This document shows positions 62,048 to 64,000 of a stretch of DNA of 64,000 nt, piece after piece (the stretch's first letter is position 1; every line of letters starts with the position of its first letter). The DNA is taken from positions 282,501 through 346,500 of the forward strand of contig CALSFV010000060.1 in NCBI GenBank assembly GCA_943737045.1. Direction: 5' to 3'. This stretch comes from Parapristionchus giblindavisi (lineage: Eukaryota > Nematoda > Chromadorea > Rhabditida > Diplogasteridae). The notes under the pieces are model-generated. The model had not been told where the DNA came from, did not search any database, and saw only the letters and a program-made list of their open reading frames with translations. A program made the position numbers and the translations under genes.

Positions 62048-63208
62048 TCACACTGATAACTCATCATTATTCGGGGCAGAATAATTTGTGAAAAGAACGA
62101 TCAATAGAGTAACCATCGTTAATATTATAACGGTTGCGATCACGATCCTCTTGGTGCTGCAAAATTATTATAAATATAATTATTAGGCGTGCTTAAATGT
62201 TTTGCTCGATTTCGAGGTATTATTATTTTTTTATAGACAGTGAATTGTAGAACAATTGATCGATTAAAAATTCCAATCATGTATTCAAGCAACACTTTTT
62301 AGCCGACCCAATAATTTTTTATTTTTGAAATTATTGATTTTTATTGTAAAACCTTTTTATGGCAAGTGTTGTTCAAAAAATGGAGAGACCGTTGACTACA
62401 ATCTTGGTCCATTTAATCAGAATTGATAAGAATAACCTCATGTAATTGTTTATTTCGTTCTTTGACGATTCTTTTTGGCTCGAAGGAATATCAGTTGAGT
62501 ACGTGCTTGGATAGATGTTCGGGGCTGGAAATAAGAACAATTATGACTGTGACATTTATGACTAACGAACATGTCTCATCATGTGCTCTCAATATTTCTT
62601 TGCAATGAGAATATAAGAGTGAACAAATTCCTTATGCAACATCAATCAACGCTCAGTTCAACAGTTTTGACTTTTTTGAGCCCCCCCCCCCCCCAAAATG
62701 AGTCATAGGCGAAGAAACACCAAAGATTCAACTGTCGCCAGTTGTTCGTCGGGATGACACTTTTCTTGATACGCGGGTGGTCGGTCCATTTCTACCGTCC
62801 GATACGCTCTTGTATCGCTGAAAATGCGTATATAATTACAGTTACAGTTAGACGGATAATATTAGACTATTACAAGCAAAAACATATGGCAGACGATGAA
62901 ATCTTAAAAGTGAAACTGTGTCGTTTCCACATGAGACGTTTGAATCTTCTCTGACTTGACCTCGACCTCGTAGCTTTATCAGTAATCATCGAGGAAACAG
63001 CCATCAATACGAGATGCACACTAATCTAAAGGCCTCTCATTGCAAAAAAAATGCGACAGAAAGTTTCTTAAAGGGAGCATTACCTCTCAATGGCCTCTTC
63101 ACTGCGCACACGATTTCTCTGTTCACTAACAACGAGAAAGCATGGCGCGTCGAAGAGACCATTAACTAGGGAACGGTTTTTGCGATGGTTGAAATTACGG
63201 TTAGTGAC
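62048..63208 (-). CDS. Unidentified protein with C-terminal membrane segment (3' exons only)
   Basis: I do not recognise the family. Three linked exons are visible: 62817-62733 (CGATACAAG..., acceptor ATTTTCAG), 62524-62437 (acceptor TTTCCAG, donor ATGAG/GTTATT) and 62156-62048 (acceptor TTTTGCAG, TGA at 62050-62048). The phases agree at both joins. The last exon encodes a hydrophobic span of about 20 residues (IVIATVIILTMVTLLIVLF) followed by a short polar tail ending DELSV, so it looks like a single-pass, C-terminally anchored protein. The preceding part is Ser/Thr/Lys/Arg-rich. A further exon at 63208-63084 (acceptor TGTAG, donor GAGAG/GTAATG, 41 codons with FDAPCFLVV) probably belongs to the same gene through a small exon near 62925-62975 that I could not fix. 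The gene is convergent with the ACR-3-like gene, with stops about 300 bp apart. The 5' end is not found in the window. Confidence 0.55.
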
Positions 63209-63626
63209 CTACATAGCGATTATCAGCATGGTCGACTTAGTAAGAATCAACTTTTGCATTTTTTGTGTTCTTTCACTTTTTCAACATGAGTTCGATCCCC
63301 CCCCCCCCGATAGCATTTTATGTCTGCATGGTAGTTCCAGCAAAAAATTGCTGTTTTAATGGAAATCAAGTCCAAAAAATCTTTGTTGGCTGTCTTATTC
63401 ATTGCACGAATCGAAAGACATATCTGATATTGATTTCCGATATGTTTAAAGCTCACTACGCGCATTGAAAGTACAACTTTCAAGGCATGTAGAGAGTGCC
63501 CATCCGATTTGCATACTTGGCTCTCTCATTTTCCCATTGTCCCTTAAGCCTATTACCATATAATATAAACAATATTCGACATGCTTATCGTGGCGGGAGT
63601 CAGTCATGCCAACTCAAGGGTCTCCT

Positions 63627-63745
63627 CACAGTATTCTGGTCCAAGCCATTTTTCTTCCAAAGCAAGACAAAGGAGAGACCATTGTATTCGAGAGAGTTTG
63701 TAGGTTGAGCGGTCGTTCTTGCTTTGAAAGTCATGAGAACGCTGT
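63627..63745 (-). repeat. Dispersed repeat, copy 2
   Basis: Reverse-complement copy of 48443-48561. It lies upstream (in transcript sense) of the unidentified minus-strand gene, in a stretch where I see no exon. Confidence 0.75.
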
Positions 63746-64000
63746 GTCCTTCTTTAACTTCGAAAGTCACAATCAGTGCAACACACTATTACATTGTTAA
63801 CAATTGATGGAAGAGCCATGAAAGAGATCATAATGCGAATGTTTCTATGATGATAAATTTATCGTTTCTTGGACAAGAGAAAATTACGATATTCTAAGTA
63901 TAATTGATTAAAAAGTTAGAACGAAAAAAGTTCTGTAATAACTTGATCACAGCTGTGATTCTATTACAAAAAAATGCGGGGTTAGGGGAATTTACAATAT

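Noticed and set aside
63090..63359. Plus-strand ORF starting MASSLRTRF
   Set aside because: The antisense strand has an acceptor, a donor and a protein-like frame at 63208-63084; the plus ORF is its shadow.
1..64000. CRISPR arrays, bacterial operons, rRNA or tRNA genes
   Set aside because: The tandem repeats are minisatellites or exon repeats of a eukaryote; no cloverleaf or rRNA segment was recognised by eye.

Overview
The window is nuclear DNA of a nematode, most likely a free-living clade V (rhabditid or diplogastrid-like) species. This rests on small exons joined by short GT-AG introns with TTTCAG-type acceptors, and on gene products that are clearly nematode levamisole-type acetylcholine receptor (AChR) subunits. 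The species cannot be fixed from sequence alone. Genes were assembled by eye from exon conservation, splice sites and phase; every junction listed keeps the reading frame.

Layout. Bases 1-9.2 kb hold no gene I can support: CT/GA low-complexity blocks, small palindromes and copies of a palindromic MITE. From 9.4 to 20.0 kb (+) lies a 21-exon alpha-type AChR subunit closest to UNC-63. From 26.4 to 22.0 kb (-) lies a 14-exon SAXO-family microtubule-binding protein built from one 33-residue repeat per 99-nt exon. From 26.4 to 37.1 kb is an intergenic transposon graveyard: a broken Tc1-like element and two long foldback elements. From 37.1 to 46.45 kb (+) is a 20-exon non-alpha AChR subunit resembling ACR-2. 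About 0.4 kb further on begins a second non-alpha subunit of the UNC-29/ACR-3 group (46.8-61.75 kb, +). Its order behind the ACR-2-like gene matches the acr-2/acr-3 pair of C. elegans. One of its introns is 8.4 kb long and filled with nested palindromic elements and a 1,986-bp tandem duplication. On the minus strand at 62.0-63.2 kb are the 3' exons of an unidentified protein with a C-terminal membrane segment; its 5' end is not resolved.

How the genes fit together. UNC-63-, UNC-29/ACR-3- and ACR-2-type subunits assemble into pentameric cation channels gated by acetylcholine at nematode muscle and motor neurons, so this segment clusters potential partners of one receptor. The SAXO-like gene is functionally unrelated. 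The most striking non-genic signals are the nested TTAA-flanked foldback elements in the acr-3-like intron, a palindromic MITE family with about 24 copies that stops at 47.2 kb, and GATCAAA heptamer arrays in introns, often next to the 3' splice site.
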